From the NCBI RefSeq assembly GCF_012927105.1, contig NZ_JABBFV010000001.1, positions 310,001 to 374,000 on the forward strand: a DNA stretch of 64,000 bases, given 5' to 3'. The notes beneath the pieces are model-generated. The model did no database searches. It saw only the letters and a program-made list of their open reading frames with translations, and was not told where the DNA came from. Below, piece by piece: positions 42,739 to 51,829 of the stretch (position 1 is the first letter of the stretch; each line of letters starts with the position of its first letter). The DNA comes from Sphingobium psychrophilum. GTDB taxonomy: Bacteria > Pseudomonadota > Alphaproteobacteria > Sphingomonadales > Sphingomonadaceae. Position numbers and translations under genes: made by a program.

Positions 42739-43049
42739 AGGATCATGTCCGGTCGAACTGGTCCAATGTGGTTCTGGTTTGCCGCAAATGTTCCAAGAAG
42801 CTGGATGGCGGCTTCGGTCCCGGTGGGGGCGAGCGACTGGCCAAGGCGCTGCGCAAGCATTTGTCGTTGAAGACGGGGCGCAAGGCGGCTGCAGGCGTGC
42901 TTGAGGTCAACTGCTTGGGCATATGCCCCAAGGGTGCCGTAACGGTGGTGGATGGTGCGGCAAGCCGCGAATGGTTGTTGGTCCGGCCGGGTGCCGATCT
43001 GGATGAACTGGCAGAAAATCTGGGTTTGCACGCGCCCCAACATCCTTAA
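42735..43049 (+). CDS. (2Fe-2S) ferredoxin-like protein, thioredoxin-fold
   Basis: 104 residues with four cysteines in the pattern of thioredoxin-like [2Fe-2S] ferredoxins: C16 and C19 (VLVCRKCSKK) and C60 and C64 (VNCLGICPKGAVTVVDG). The start is a TTG at 42735 inside the J-domain gene's stop, so translation is probably coupled. Likely electron carrier; partner unknown. Could be assigned to an uncharacterised (2Fe-2S) ferredoxin domain family. Confidence 0.82.
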   Translation: MKDHVRSNWSNVVLVCRKCSKKLDGGFGPGGGERLAKALRKHLSLKTGRKAAAGVLEVNCLGICPKGAVTVVDGAASREWLLVRPGADLDELAENLGLHAPQHP

Positions 43050-43083
43050 CATTTTCCTCACCAATTCCTCCTAATCGGGTGGA

Positions 43084-43395
43084 ATGAAGCTGGTTGCCCC
43101 CTATCGCCGCGTCCTGCCCTTGGCAGGGCAATGCGGCCTGATCCTGTTTGGCCTCTTGGGATTATATGGCTTTCCGCCGACGAGCGGCCGGATGATCCTG
43201 CTGCCATTGACCGACGGGGCAAGGAGTGTGCTTGCGCCCGTCGCTATCGCCAATGGTGCCCGGTTGGTCGCGAAAGGCCCCTGGGCAGGCTCCTTATTGG
43301 TCGAAGGCAGGCGGAACGAACTGGCCCCTGCGCTACTGCGTCGCGGAATAGTCGCCTTGTCGACGCAAATGAGTGGTTGCGGAGCATCGGCTTGA
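43084..43395 (+). CDS. Hypothetical small membrane protein upstream of a chemoreceptor
   Basis: 103 residues with one hydrophobic segment near residues 10-30 ([20 protein letters not shown]) and no named domain. Its TGA overlaps the ATG of the methyl-accepting protein (TGATG), suggesting translational coupling and a shared role. The rest ([20 protein letters not shown]) looks like a small soluble domain outside the membrane. Not recognised. Confidence 0.6.
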   Translation: MKLVAPYRRVLPLAGQCGLILFGLLGLYGFPPTSGRMILLPLTDGARSVLAPVAIANGARLVAKGPWAGSLLVEGRRNELAPALLRRGIVALSTQMSGCGASA

Positions 43396-44927
43396 TGAGC
43401 GCGATGACCAGCCTGGATCGGCTGCGGCTACAGGGTCTGCGCATCCTCCTGTTCGCTAACTGGATCTGGACCGTGGCGATCGGCCTTGCGGGCCTGCTGC
43501 TGGGGGCGGAACATAGCGGGCGCGCCCTGTTCCTGTCCGCCCTTGTCAATGCGCTGCCGACCATCCGCGTGATGCGCGAGCGGCGCGACCTCGAAGCCCG
43601 TCTGGCCATGGGCACGCTGGCTGCGGTGCAACCGGCGATCGGACTATATCTGCTGTCCGGCCATGGCTGGCAGATGGATGGCCATATGTTCTTCTTCGTG
43701 GCGCTGGCGGGGCTGGCGCTGCTCTATGACTGGCGGCCGATCTTACTGGCGGCTTCGCTGACGGCTGCCCATCATCTCGCGCTCAGCCTGTTCCTGCCGA
43801 CCTGGGTCTTTCCGGACAATGCCAATATCGGCCGGGTCGCGATCCATGGCGTGGCGGTCGTGTTGCAAGCGGCCGTACTATGTTACCTGACGATTCGGTT
43901 GCGCGCGATGCTGCTGGCTCTGGACGGGCATATGGCGCAAGCTGGGCAATTGGCCCAGCAAGCCGAAAAGGGACGGCATGCTGCGGAAGCGGCGATGACG
44001 GCGAGCCGCGAGATGGAGACTCGCGCTGCGCGCCTGCGCGAACAGCAAGAGGCGGAGAAGGCCCGCATGGCCACGGATCGGCGGGCGGCCACTTTGACGC
44101 TGGTCGGCGATTTCCGACATTCGGTGGCGGAAATCGTGGGCGCGGTTGGCGCTGCTGCTCAGGAACTCGACGATTCGGCCCGGCAGCTCAATCAATTGGC
44201 CCAACGTGCGAGCGAAGGCACCGAGGAGACTGTGGCGATCGCCGAACAATCTTCCGCCAATGCGACCATGCTGGCCCGGCGAATCGACCAATTATCGGAA
44301 TCGATCACCGCAATTGCATCGGCCTCGCATCAGCAGGCCATGCTTGGCGGCGAAGCGCAGCGGGTATCGACCAAGGGGCATCAGGCCGTGCACGATCTGG
44401 AGGATCGCACCACATCGATCACCAGTTTCGCCGATTCCATCACGGATATCGCCGCCCGCACCAATCTTCTTGCGCTCAACGCCACGATCGAAGCCGCGCG
44501 CGCAGGGGAGGTCGGCCGCGGTTTTGCCGTGGTGGCCGGAGAAGTGAAGCAATTGGCGGGTCAGGCGGCCAACGCGACTGGCGAGATTCACGCTCTGGCC
44601 TGGTCCGCCCGTCAGGGGGCTGGCGTCGCGCGTGAGGCGCTGTCCGACGTCGCCGGTGCCGTCGAACAATTGGCGGAGGCGGCCGACGCTATCCAGCGAG
44701 CGGTCGTCGATCAGCGCGATGCGACCAGCGCGATCGGCGAATCGGCGCGTGATACGGCGCAGGATGCCGCCATCATGACGCGGCAGATGGAAGGGGTGGC
44801 CGATGTCGCGCGCGACACTGAAAGCCTGTCGGGTCGCGTTTCCAGCGCCGCTTCGAGTTTGTCGCAAACGGCCAAGGCGTTGCAGCGCGCGGCGGAACAA
44901 TTTGTCGCGCAGTTGGAAGCGGCCTGA
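43395..44927 (+). CDS. Methyl-accepting chemotaxis protein with polytopic N-terminus
   Basis: 510 residues. Residues about 15-175 have around six hydrophobic spans with no large periplasmic sensor domain, followed by a coiled coil (180-240) and the MCP signalling domain with the hairpin tip [20 protein letters not shown] and [20 protein letters not shown]. No HAMP is obvious. Probably senses a membrane or intracellular cue. The start ATG 43395 overlaps the upstream gene's stop. Not adjacent to cheA-R but 2.5 kb downstream. Confidence 0.9.
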   Translation: MSAMTSLDRLRLQGLRILLFANWIWTVAIGLAGLLLGAEHSGRALFLSALVNALPTIRVMRERRDLEARLAMGTLAAVQPAIGLYLLSGHGWQMDGHMFFFVALAGLALLYDWRPILLAASLTAAHHLALSLFLPTWVFPDNANIGRVAIHGVAVVLQAAVLCYLTIRLRAMLLALDGHMAQAGQLAQQAEKGRHAAEAAMTASREMETRAARLREQQEAEKARMATDRRAATLTLVGDFRHSVAEIVGAVGAAAQELDDSARQLNQLAQRASEGTEETVAIAEQSSANATMLARRIDQLSESITAIASASHQQAMLGGEAQRVSTKGHQAVHDLEDRTTSITSFADSITDIAARTNLLALNATIEAARAGEVGRGFAVVAGEVKQLAGQAANATGEIHALAWSARQGAGVAREALSDVAGAVEQLAEAADAIQRAVVDQRDATSAIGESARDTAQDAAIMTRQMEGVADVARDTESLSGRVSSAASSLSQTAKALQRAAEQFVAQLEAA

Positions 44928-44954
44928 TCAGATCGCTTCAGCCACACACCGCAC

Positions 44955-44992
44955 AAAAAAAGGGACCGGTCCATGCGACCGGTCCCTTTTTT
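44955..44992. terminator. Bidirectional terminator
   Basis: A-run, AGGGACCGGTC (44961-44971), loop CATGC, GACCGGTCCCT (44977-44987), T-run. Lies between the convergent methyl-accepting protein and sodB genes and serves both. Confidence 0.92.
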
Positions 44993-44996
44993 AATA

Positions 44997-45611
44997 TCAG
45001 GCCGGCTGGTCGGCGCGGCTGGCGCCTTCGCCGTCCAGGTTCAGCGCTGCGAAGTCCCAGTTGATCGCTTCCTTGAGGATGCGGTCGGCATAGCTGGGGC
45101 GCAGGTTGCGATAGTCGATATAATAGGCATGTTCCCATACATCGACGATCAGCAGCGGGGCATGGCCTTCATGCGCGACCGGGGTGTCGGCGTCATGATA
45201 GCTGGTCACTTCCAGCTTGCCGTCCTTCAGGACCAACGCGGCCCAGCCGCTGGCGAAATGACCAACGGCCTCCGCCTTCAGCTTTTCGATCAGCGCATCG
45301 ACCGAACCGAAGGCTTCTTCGATCTTGGTCAGCAGTTCGCCGGTCGGCGCGGTCTTGGTCGGCGACAGCGACTGCCAGTAGAATGTATGGTTCCAGATTT
45401 GGCCGACCTGGTTGAACAGGCCGCCCTTGGCCGACTTGATCAGTTCGACAAGCGACTTGCCCTGAAGGCTTGCGTCGGCGGCGACCAGTTCGTTGGCTTT
45501 CACGACATAGGCATTATGATGCTTGCCATGGTGGAAATCGAAGGTTTCGACGGACAGGATGTCGCCAAAAGCATCCTTGGCATAGGGCAGGTCGGGCAGA
45601 ACAAAAGCCAT
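44997..45611 (-). CDS. sodB: Superoxide dismutase (Fe type)
   Basis: 204-residue cytoplasmic superoxide dismutase. Metal ligands and active site: DFHHGKHHNAYVVKANEL (His), WNHTFYWQSL (His), DVWEHAYYIDYRNLRPSYAD (Asp and His). GGLFNQVGQIWNH and FGS at residue ~98 suit an Fe enzyme, although Mn/Fe type cannot be settled by eye. ATG 45611 is chosen over an extension to 45683. No clear promoter motif was identified. Confidence 0.94.
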   Translation of the reverse strand: MAFVLPDLPYAKDAFGDILSVETFDFHHGKHHNAYVVKANELVAADASLQGKSLVELIKSAKGGLFNQVGQIWNHTFYWQSLSPTKTAPTGELLTKIEEAFGSVDALIEKLKAEAVGHFASGWAALVLKDGKLEVTSYHDADTPVAHEGHAPLLIVDVWEHAYYIDYRNLRPSYADRILKEAINWDFAALNLDGEGASRADQPA

Positions 45612-45779
45612 GGCGGAACTCCTCGGGTTCGTTATGGGGCGGCCGCACGCGGGTCGGAGCGGCCGATTGGTCATATGGTCCATGCGGGGCGTGGACGCCT
45701 CCGCCGCTTCCCATATGCTCCCCCAACGCCCAAGAAAACAGATATGTGCCTATTGCGAAACGATCGCAGAAATAAGCGT

Positions 45780-46442
45780 TTATCCTTGGGGTGGGGTGGT
45801 TTCGCCCACCTCGTCGCTGTCGAGGCTGTCGCCCAGCGTCAGGCCGTGGCGCATCAGCATCGGGATGTTGGCGGCGGCGAAGACGACCGATACGATGGTC
45901 ACGCCCCAGACCTTGACCGCCAGCCAGCTGTCGAAGCTCATGGACCGCCGCATCAGCTCGTTCGCGATGGCCATGGCGACGAAGAAAAGCGCCCAGTTGC
46001 GCGACAGCTTCATCCAGCCGGTTTCGCTAAGGCCATCATAGGCGGCCTGGAGCAGATATTTGAGCAAGGGCTTGCCGCGCAACAAGCCGGCGAACAGCAT
46101 CAGCGCGAAGAAGCTGTAGATGATCGTGGGCTTCAACTGGATGAAGCTCTGATCATGGAAATAGATGGTGAGGCCGCCGAAAAATAGGATCAGCAGCGCC
46201 GATAGCCATAGCATCGGCGACACGCGGCCCAGCTTCACTTTCGAGATGATCACGGCGATCACGATCGCGGCCATAAACGCGGCCGTGCCAAAGGTCATGG
46301 CGGTGATCGGATTGCCCGCTCCCATGAACCAGCCAGTACCCTTGTAGGTCAGGAAGAAGATGAGCAGCGGCCCGAAATCGAGCGCCAGGCTGAGCGTACC
46401 GCCATGGGCAGGCTTTGCAGCGGGCTTGACGTCAGCGGACAT
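45780..46442 (-). CDS. yciB: Inner membrane intracellular septation protein A (YciB family)
   Basis: 220-residue polytopic protein: SLALDFGPLLIFFLTYKGTG, AMTFGTAAFMAAIVIAVIIS, PMLWLSALLILFFGGLTIYF, DQSFIQLKPTIIYSFFALML, TGWMKLSRNWALFFVAMAIA and VKVWGVTIVSVVFAAANIP, which are the IspZ/YciB blocks. Involved in cell envelope and septum formation. Start ATG 46442 overlaps the ftsY stop by 11 bases; downstream partner in a ftsY-yciB operon as in many alphaproteobacteria. Confidence 0.92.
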   Translation of the reverse strand: MSADVKPAAKPAHGGTLSLALDFGPLLIFFLTYKGTGWFMGAGNPITAMTFGTAAFMAAIVIAVIISKVKLGRVSPMLWLSALLILFFGGLTIYFHDQSFIQLKPTIIYSFFALMLFAGLLRGKPLLKYLLQAAYDGLSETGWMKLSRNWALFFVAMAIANELMRRSMSFDSWLAVKVWGVTIVSVVFAAANIPMLMRHGLTLGDSLDSDEVGETTPPQG

Positions 46443-47370
46443 AGGCCGTCCCCGCAATGGCGCGCGCCATGTCGCCCGCATCGAAGGGGCGCAGATCTTC
46501 GATCTTTTCGCCCACGCCGATGGCGTGGATGGGCAGGCGAAATTTCTCCGCCGCCGCGACCAGCACGCCGCCGCGCGCCGTGCCGTCGAGCTTGGTCATG
46601 ACCAGCCCTGTCACCTGCGCGGTTTCCTTGAAGACTTCGATCTGGTTCAACGCATTTTGTCCTGTGGTGGCATCCAGAACCAGCACAACGTCGTGCGGGG
46701 CGGCTGGGTTCAACCGGCCCAGCACGCGGCGCACCTTGGCCAGCTCGTCCATCAATTCGGTCTTGTTCTGAAGCCGTCCGGCTGTGTCGACGATCAGCAC
46801 GTCGATTCCGGTCTCCGTCGCCTGCTTGACCGCGTCGAACACGATGCCCGCCGCGTCGCCGCCTTCCTTGCCCGCGACGATGGGGATGCCCAGCCGTTCG
46901 GCCCAGACTTTGAGCTGGCCGATGGCCGCGGCGCGGAACGTGTCGCCCGCCGCCAGCATCACGCCATAATCCTGCTCCAGGAAATTATGGGCGAGCTTGG
47001 CGATGGTGGTGGTTTTGCCGGAGCCATTAACGCCGATCACCAGGATCACCTGCGGCCGCGGAAAGGCTTCGATCTCCAACGGGCGAGCAACCGGGGCGAG
47101 CACCTTCTCGATCTCCTCCGCGATGATCTCGCGCAGATATTCCTCGGTCAGTTCCTTGTTGAATCGCCCTTCAGCAAGCCGTTCGCGCACGCGCGCGGCC
47201 ATCGCGGGGCCAAGATCGGAAACGATCAGGGCTTCCTCGATCTCGTCCAGCGTCTGGTCGTCGAGCGCCGCCTTGGAGAAAAGGCCGGTGAGGTTGTCGC
47301 CAAGCCTGTCGGATGTGCGCTTCAATCCGCCGAAGAGGCGGTCGCGCCAGCTGGTGCCGGTGTCTGTCAT
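46432..47370 (-). CDS. ftsY: Signal recognition particle receptor FtsY
   Basis: 312-residue SRP receptor GTPase (N and G domains, no long acidic A domain). G1 VIGVNGSGKTTTIAKLAH, GDTFRAAAIGQLKVWAERLG, G3 LIVDTAGRLQNKTELMDEL, G4 TKLDGTARGGVLVAAAEKF. Docks Ffh-ribosome complexes at the membrane; ffh is 4.5 kb downstream on the other strand. Overlaps the mtaB stop by four bases. Confidence 0.96.
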   Translation of the reverse strand: MTDTGTSWRDRLFGGLKRTSDRLGDNLTGLFSKAALDDQTLDEIEEALIVSDLGPAMAARVRERLAEGRFNKELTEEYLREIIAEEIEKVLAPVARPLEIEAFPRPQVILVIGVNGSGKTTTIAKLAHNFLEQDYGVMLAAGDTFRAAAIGQLKVWAERLGIPIVAGKEGGDAAGIVFDAVKQATETGIDVLIVDTAGRLQNKTELMDELAKVRRVLGRLNPAAPHDVVLVLDATTGQNALNQIEVFKETAQVTGLVMTKLDGTARGGVLVAAAEKFRLPIHAIGVGEKIEDLRPFDAGDMARAIAGTAYVR

Positions 47371-48611
47371 TGCTGCGCCTCTTGCGCGATCAGCGCGCCA
47401 TTCTCAAGCGCCGTGATGGCAGCAGAGACGATGGAGGAGGGGGACTGTGTCGTCGTGAAGCGGACCGGCGCGAAATTTTCAGCATGGCCGCTCAGGCCGC
47501 TGCGTTCGACCAGCACCGATTGGGTCGTGCCGATCAGGCTACCCAGCCAGGCCTCGCGTCGCGCGGCGCAGGCGTCGCGCAAGCGGGCGGCGCGGGCCTT
47601 GATCGTCGCGCGATCGACCTGCGGCATCCGCGCGGCGGGCGTGCCGACGCGGGGCGAATAGGGGAAGATATGGCCGTGGACGATGTCGCATTCATCGATG
47701 AGCGCCAAGCTGTTTTCGAACATCGCGTCGTCCTCTGTCGGGAAGCCAGCGATGATGTCCGCGCCGATGCTGATGTCGGAGCGGGCCGCCTTGAGCCGCT
47801 CCACGATGGCAATGGCGTCGGCGCGGCTGTGACGGCGCTTCATGCGCTTGAGGATCAAGTCGTCGCCAGCCTGTAGGGACAGGTGCAAATGCGGCATCAT
47901 GCGTGGGTCATGGGCGATCAGGTCGAACAGCCGATCGTCTATTTCCACGCTGTCGATGGACGAAAGGCGCAGTCGGGGGAGGTCGGGCACGCCCTTCAGA
48001 ATACGTTCGATCAGAAGGCCGAGCGAGGGACTGCCGGGCAGATCCGGGCCATAGCTGGTGACGTCCACGCCGGTCAGCACGATTTCGCTATAGCCCGCAT
48101 CGACCAGTTGCTTCGCCTTGTTCACCACCGCGCCGGCGGGGACGGAGCGGCTGTTCCCCCGTCCATAGGGAATGATGCAGAAGGTGCAGCGATGGTCGCA
48201 GCCATTCTGCACCTCCAGAAAGGCGCGGGCATGATCGGCGAAGGCGCTGGCCATATGCGGCGCGGTGTCGCGCACGGCCATGATGTCGGAGACGCGGACC
48301 TTCTCAGTCATCGCGGCGAAGCTGCTCGCCTCCATTTTCTCCCGATTGCCGATCACGCCGTCGACTTCGGCCATGGCGGCGAAGGTCTGGGGTTCGGTCT
48401 GGGCGGCGCAGCCGGTGACTAGGATGCGGGCGTCGGGCCGTTCGCGGCGCGCGCGGCGGATCGCCTGGCGGGTCTGACGCACCGCTTCTGCCGTCACCGC
48501 GCAACTGTTGACGACGATCAGGTCATCCTGGCCGGCCGCCATGTCACGAATCGCCTCGCTCTCCGCGATATTGAGGCGGCAGCCCATGGTGATGATGTCC
48601 GGTCCGCTCAT
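47367..48611 (-). CDS. mtaB: tRNA t6A37 methylthiotransferase MtaB
   Basis: 414-residue radical-SAM methylthiotransferase that converts t6A37 to ms2t6A37 in tRNAs reading ANN codons. N-terminal UPF0004 domain with three cysteines (ITMGCRLNIAESE, VVNSCAVTAEAVRQTR, LVTGCAAQTEP); radical-SAM CxxxCxxC in VQNGCDHRCTFCIIPYGRG; SLQAGDDLILKRMKRRHSRA and a short C-terminal TRAM-like part. Overlaps dapF by one base. Confidence 0.92.
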   Translation of the reverse strand: MSGPDIITMGCRLNIAESEAIRDMAAGQDDLIVVNSCAVTAEAVRQTRQAIRRARRERPDARILVTGCAAQTEPQTFAAMAEVDGVIGNREKMEASSFAAMTEKVRVSDIMAVRDTAPHMASAFADHARAFLEVQNGCDHRCTFCIIPYGRGNSRSVPAGAVVNKAKQLVDAGYSEIVLTGVDVTSYGPDLPGSPSLGLLIERILKGVPDLPRLRLSSIDSVEIDDRLFDLIAHDPRMMPHLHLSLQAGDDLILKRMKRRHSRADAIAIVERLKAARSDISIGADIIAGFPTEDDAMFENSLALIDECDIVHGHIFPYSPRVGTPAARMPQVDRATIKARAARLRDACAARREAWLGSLIGTTQSVLVERSGLSGHAENFAPVRFTTTQSPSSIVSAAITALENGALIAQEAQQ

Positions 48612-49411
48612 CAGAAACGGTCCCAGTCAGCCTCGCCATCGAAGACATGGGTGGCGGGCCCGGTCATGCGGATCGTGCCGCCCGGCGTCCAGTCGATGAC
48701 GAGATCGCCGCCCGGCAGGCTGACCGTCACCGGCCCGGCCACCAGCTTGCGGCGGATGGCGGCGACGGCGGTGGCGCAGGCCCCGGTCCCGCAGGCGCGC
48801 GTCAGTCCCGCGCCGCGTTCCCACACGACCAGGCGGATATGATCGTCGCCCACGACCTGCGCGAAATTGACGTTCACGCGCGCCGGAAACAGCGGATCAT
48901 GCTCGATCAACGGGCCGAGATGGTCGAAGTTCACACCGTCCAGATCATCCACGAAGAAGATGACATGCGGATTGCCGACATTGACCGCGGCGGGGGCGGG
49001 CAGGTCTTCCCAGCTGGCGCCCATGGTCAGCGTGTCCATGGGGTAGGCGAGCGGGATCGCGTCCCAGTCGAAGCGGGGCGCGCCCATATCGACGCTGGCG
49101 CCGCCATCGACCGCCTTCGCGTCGAGCAAGCCCGCTTTGGTGCGGATCGTTACGTCGCGGCCGACGAACAGGGGGACGCAGCGGGTGGCGTTGCCGCAGG
49201 CTTCGACTTCGCTGCCGTCGGCATTGAAAATCTGCATCGACACATCCGCGTCGGGGGCGTTGCCGATCAGAATCAGCTGGTCGCAGCCGATCCCGGCATG
49301 GCGATCGGCGATGGCGCGGGCGCGGGCGTTCGTCATTTCGACGGCGTCCACGCGCGCGTCGATCACGACGAAGTCGTTGCCCAAGCCGTGCATTTTTGAG
49401 AAGCGTCCCAT
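48611..49411 (-). CDS. dapF: Diaminopimelate epimerase
   Basis: 266-residue PLP-independent epimerase converting L,L- to meso-diaminopimelate for lysine and peptidoglycan synthesis. Catalytic Cys pair in EACGNATRCV and TRACGTGACATAVAAI; start FSKMHGLGNDFVVIDAR. ATG 49411 is chosen over in-frame codons reaching to 49660. First gene of dapF-mtaB-ftsY-yciB. Confidence 0.95.
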   Translation of the reverse strand: MGRFSKMHGLGNDFVVIDARVDAVEMTNARARAIADRHAGIGCDQLILIGNAPDADVSMQIFNADGSEVEACGNATRCVPLFVGRDVTIRTKAGLLDAKAVDGGASVDMGAPRFDWDAIPLAYPMDTLTMGASWEDLPAPAAVNVGNPHVIFFVDDLDGVNFDHLGPLIEHDPLFPARVNVNFAQVVGDDHIRLVVWERGAGLTRACGTGACATAVAAIRRKLVAGPVTVSLPGGDLVIDWTPGGTIRMTGPATHVFDGEADWDRF

Positions 49412-49472
49412 GGGAGGGCATTTAGTGGGGGTGGAGGGAAAAGGCCAGCGGGCACGCAATGTAACGTCATGA

Positions 49473-49508
49473 TTGACATTGGACGGGATGTAACCTATCG
49501 CGTTACAT
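49473..49508 (+). promoter_or_regulatory. higBA promoter with overlapping operator
   Basis: TTGACA (-35, 49473-49478) is followed 17 bases later by TATCGC (49496-49501) as a possible -10. ATGTAAC-CTATCGC-GTTACAT (49488-49508) is a perfect 7-bp-arm palindrome covering that -10, and another ATGTAAC half-site is at 49459-49465. It ends at the toxin start codon (49509), as expected for HigA autorepression. Confidence 0.72.
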
Positions 49509-49799
49509 ATGCAGATCGAGAGCATGGCGCATAAGGGGCTGCGCCGCTTCTTCGAGACAGGTAACGCCAAAGGCCTAGTTGGCGATGTGGCAAGGGTACG
49601 AAAAATGCTTGCATTCATCGATGCCGCAACGTCGCTGGAGGTGCTTTCCCAGCCGCCCAATTATGGGCTGCATTCGCTGACCGGCGATCGGGCTGGCACA
49701 TGGGCGATGACGGTGACGCGCAACTGGCGCTTGACCTTTGGCGTGAACGCGCAGGGCGCGCTGATCGACATGGATTTGGAGGATTATCATGGCGCTTAA
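49509..49799 (+). CDS. higB: HigB-type toxin (RelE/ParE superfamily)
   Basis: 96-residue toxin of a HigBA system: IESMAHKGLRRFFETGNAKG, VRKMLAFIDAATSLEVLSQP, PNYGLHSLTGDRAGTWAMTV, TRNWRLTFG. HigB proteins are ribosome-dependent mRNA interferases. As usual for hig loci the toxin comes first and overlaps the antitoxin (by 11 bases). Start ATG 49509 abuts the operator palindrome, leaving little room for a ribosome site; leaderless or weak translation is possible. Confidence 0.9.
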   Translation: MQIESMAHKGLRRFFETGNAKGLVGDVARVRKMLAFIDAATSLEVLSQPPNYGLHSLTGDRAGTWAMTVTRNWRLTFGVNAQGALIDMDLEDYHGA

Positions 49800-50085
49800 G
49801 ATGCATGCATCGCTGGCGGTTCATCCGGGCGAATGGCTGAGGACTGAAATCGTCGAGGCGCATGGCCTCAAACTGGGCGATCTGGCGGATCATCTGGGGG
49901 TCACGCGCCAGACGGTGAGTCGCTTGATGAATCAGCGGCAGGATCTGACGGCGGAAATGGCGGTTCGTTTCGAAAAGCTGTTCGGCATCGACGCCGAAAC
50001 ACTGATGCGGATGCAGACGCGCCATGATCTGGCCATGGCGCGCCAACACGCAGACGCATTGGCGGTCAAGCCGCTGGCGGCGTGA
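49789..50085 (+). CDS. higA: HigA-type antitoxin (XRE HTH)
   Basis: 98-residue antitoxin with an HTH: VHPGEWLRTEIVEAHGLKLG, LADHLGVTRQTVSRLMNQRQ, DLTAEMAVRFEKLFGIDAETL. HigA-like proteins bind HigB and repress the operon. ATG 49789 lies inside the end of higB. Together with the operator upstream it forms a complete toxin-antitoxin unit. Confidence 0.93.
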   Translation: MALKMHASLAVHPGEWLRTEIVEAHGLKLGDLADHLGVTRQTVSRLMNQRQDLTAEMAVRFEKLFGIDAETLMRMQTRHDLAMARQHADALAVKPLAA

Positions 50086-50087
50086 GT

Positions 50088-51488
50088 TTAGCGGGCGGCC
50101 GCAGTCGCCCGCTTCTGCCCATAGAGAAAATAGACTAGCAACCCAATGCCATTCCAGGCGAAGCAGGCCATGATCGTCTGCATCGGCAGGCTGACGAACA
50201 GATAGGCGCAGCCGCCGATCGCGCCCAAACCCACGAACCATGCGGCGGGGGTGCGGAAGGGGCGGCGCAGGTCGGGGCTGCGGCGGCGCAGGACGAGCAG
50301 GCACCAGCCGACCGCGGTGAAGGCGATCAGCGTGCCGGCATTGGCCAGCGCCGCGATCTCGTCAATCGGCAGCAGACCAGCGATGATGGCCACCAGCGCG
50401 GCGGTGACGGCGGTGATGCGCGCGGGGGTGCCGCGCTTTGAAATCTTCGCCAGGCTCTGTGGCAGGAAGCCGTCGCGCGCCATGACCAGGAAGATGCGGC
50501 TCTGGCCGTAAAGGAAGCCGAGCAGTACGGTCGGCAGGGCGATGACTGCGGCAATGCCAACGATGCGGGCGACGCTGCCCTGGCCCATTTCGCGCAGGAT
50601 CAGCGCCAGTGGTTCGGGACTGTCAGCGAAGCGGGTGAAGGGCAGTGCGCCGATCGCGGCGGCGGCGACCAGAACATAGATAAGGGTGCAGACGATCAGC
50701 GACCCGACGATGCCGATGGCGAGATCACGATCGGGGTTCTTGGCTTCTTCCGCCGCCGTCGAAATGGCGTCAAAGCCATAGAAAGCGAAGAAGATGATCG
50801 CCGCGGCCGCCATCACACCGCGTTCCACTCCGTCCGGTCCCATATGCTTGGCGAAGCCGAAGGGCATGAAGGGTTCCAGATTTTGCGCGTCGAAGGCGGG
50901 CAGGGCGAACCAAACGAACAGGCTCAAGGTCGCGATCTTGATGAGGACCAGCACGCTGTTCAGCCGCGCGCTTTCATGGGTGCCGAGCATCAGTAGGCCG
51001 GCGACCACAGCGATGATGAAGATGGCGGGCAGGTTGATGAGGCCGCCCAGCGCAGGCCCTTCGGTCAGCGATTCGGGGAAGCCGATCGATGTCAGCAGCG
51101 GTGCCGCATAGCCCGACCAGCCGACCGCCACGGTTGACACGACCAGGCTATATTCCAGGATCAGGCTCCACCCCACGACCCAGGCGATGCCTTCACCCAG
51201 TGCGACATAGCTGTAGCTGTAAGCGCTGCCCGCCGCGGGCATCATGGTTGAGAGTTCGGCATAGGCGAGCGCCGCGCAGGCGCAGATCGCCCCGGCTATG
51301 GCGAAGGAGAGCAGCACGGCCGGACCAGCGCGGTCCGCGCCGACGCCGATGAGGGTCAGGATGCCGGTGCCCACGATCGCGCCGACGCCCAGCGCCAGCA
51401 GATGTGGCCAGGACAGGGTGCGCGCCAGTTGATGGCCTGCGTCCTGCGGCGTCATCGCGCTCATCGGCTTGCGGCGTGTCCAGCTCAT
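50088..51488 (-). CDS. APC-family amino acid permease
   Basis: 466-residue permease with about 12 membrane spans. LSWPHLLALGVGAIVGTGIL is the APC TM1 signature; SYSYVALGEGIAWVVGWSLI, FFAFYGFDAISTAAEEAKNP and LYGQSRIFLVMARDGFLPQS follow the cationic-amino-acid/YfnA-like pattern. ATG 51488 is taken; the frame extends 36 codons upstream without meaning. Substrate undetermined. Convergent with higA (2 bases apart). Confidence 0.92.
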   Translation of the reverse strand: MSWTRRKPMSAMTPQDAGHQLARTLSWPHLLALGVGAIVGTGILTLIGVGADRAGPAVLLSFAIAGAICACAALAYAELSTMMPAAGSAYSYSYVALGEGIAWVVGWSLILEYSLVVSTVAVGWSGYAAPLLTSIGFPESLTEGPALGGLINLPAIFIIAVVAGLLMLGTHESARLNSVLVLIKIATLSLFVWFALPAFDAQNLEPFMPFGFAKHMGPDGVERGVMAAAAIIFFAFYGFDAISTAAEEAKNPDRDLAIGIVGSLIVCTLIYVLVAAAAIGALPFTRFADSPEPLALILREMGQGSVARIVGIAAVIALPTVLLGFLYGQSRIFLVMARDGFLPQSLAKISKRGTPARITAVTAALVAIIAGLLPIDEIAALANAGTLIAFTAVGWCLLVLRRRSPDLRRPFRTPAAWFVGLGAIGGCAYLFVSLPMQTIMACFAWNGIGLLVYFLYGQKRATAAAR

Positions 51489-51829
51489 CGTGTGGCTTCC
51501 CTTATTTATCTGTTTTATCGGCGTCGGCCGGCAACTGTCTTTTCTTAGGATCGCCCCGCTGGAAAGGCAAAGTGAGATGCCAGCCTGCGCTGGCATGACG
51601 GATGAGGATGGCCCGACTTGCGATTATCGCAAGGCTGCGCTAAGGGCGCTGCTGCAATCGAGCGGTTTACCGTTCGGTCCCTGACTTATCCATTGAGCGC
51701 GCGGCCGGAAACGGGATGCATGAGGCGCTTTGTATGGACGCTGGTTGGCGAGGTTTCGCCCACCGGCGATTTTGTCGTTTTGCAGGGAGGCAAGATTTTC
51801 CGGGCCTTTGCGGCCCAAATGAGGTGATG
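51489..51829. other. Intergenic region, permease to ffh
   Basis: 341 bases without a supported gene. It holds the REP-like palindrome at 51577-51596, a CTTGCGAT-T-ATCGCAAG palindrome at 51617-51633 and a GGGCC-TTTGC-GGCCC hairpin at 51802-51816 just before the ffh ribosome site. Promoters of the two divergent genes must lie here; none is obvious. No 4.5S RNA was seen. Confidence 0.6.
51577..51596. repeat. REP-like palindrome
   Basis: ATGCCAGC-CTGC-GCTGGCAT with flanking purines. This core with following GACG is a frequent interspersed intergenic palindrome in sphingomonad genomes as far as I recall; only one copy is in this window. Confidence 0.6.
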
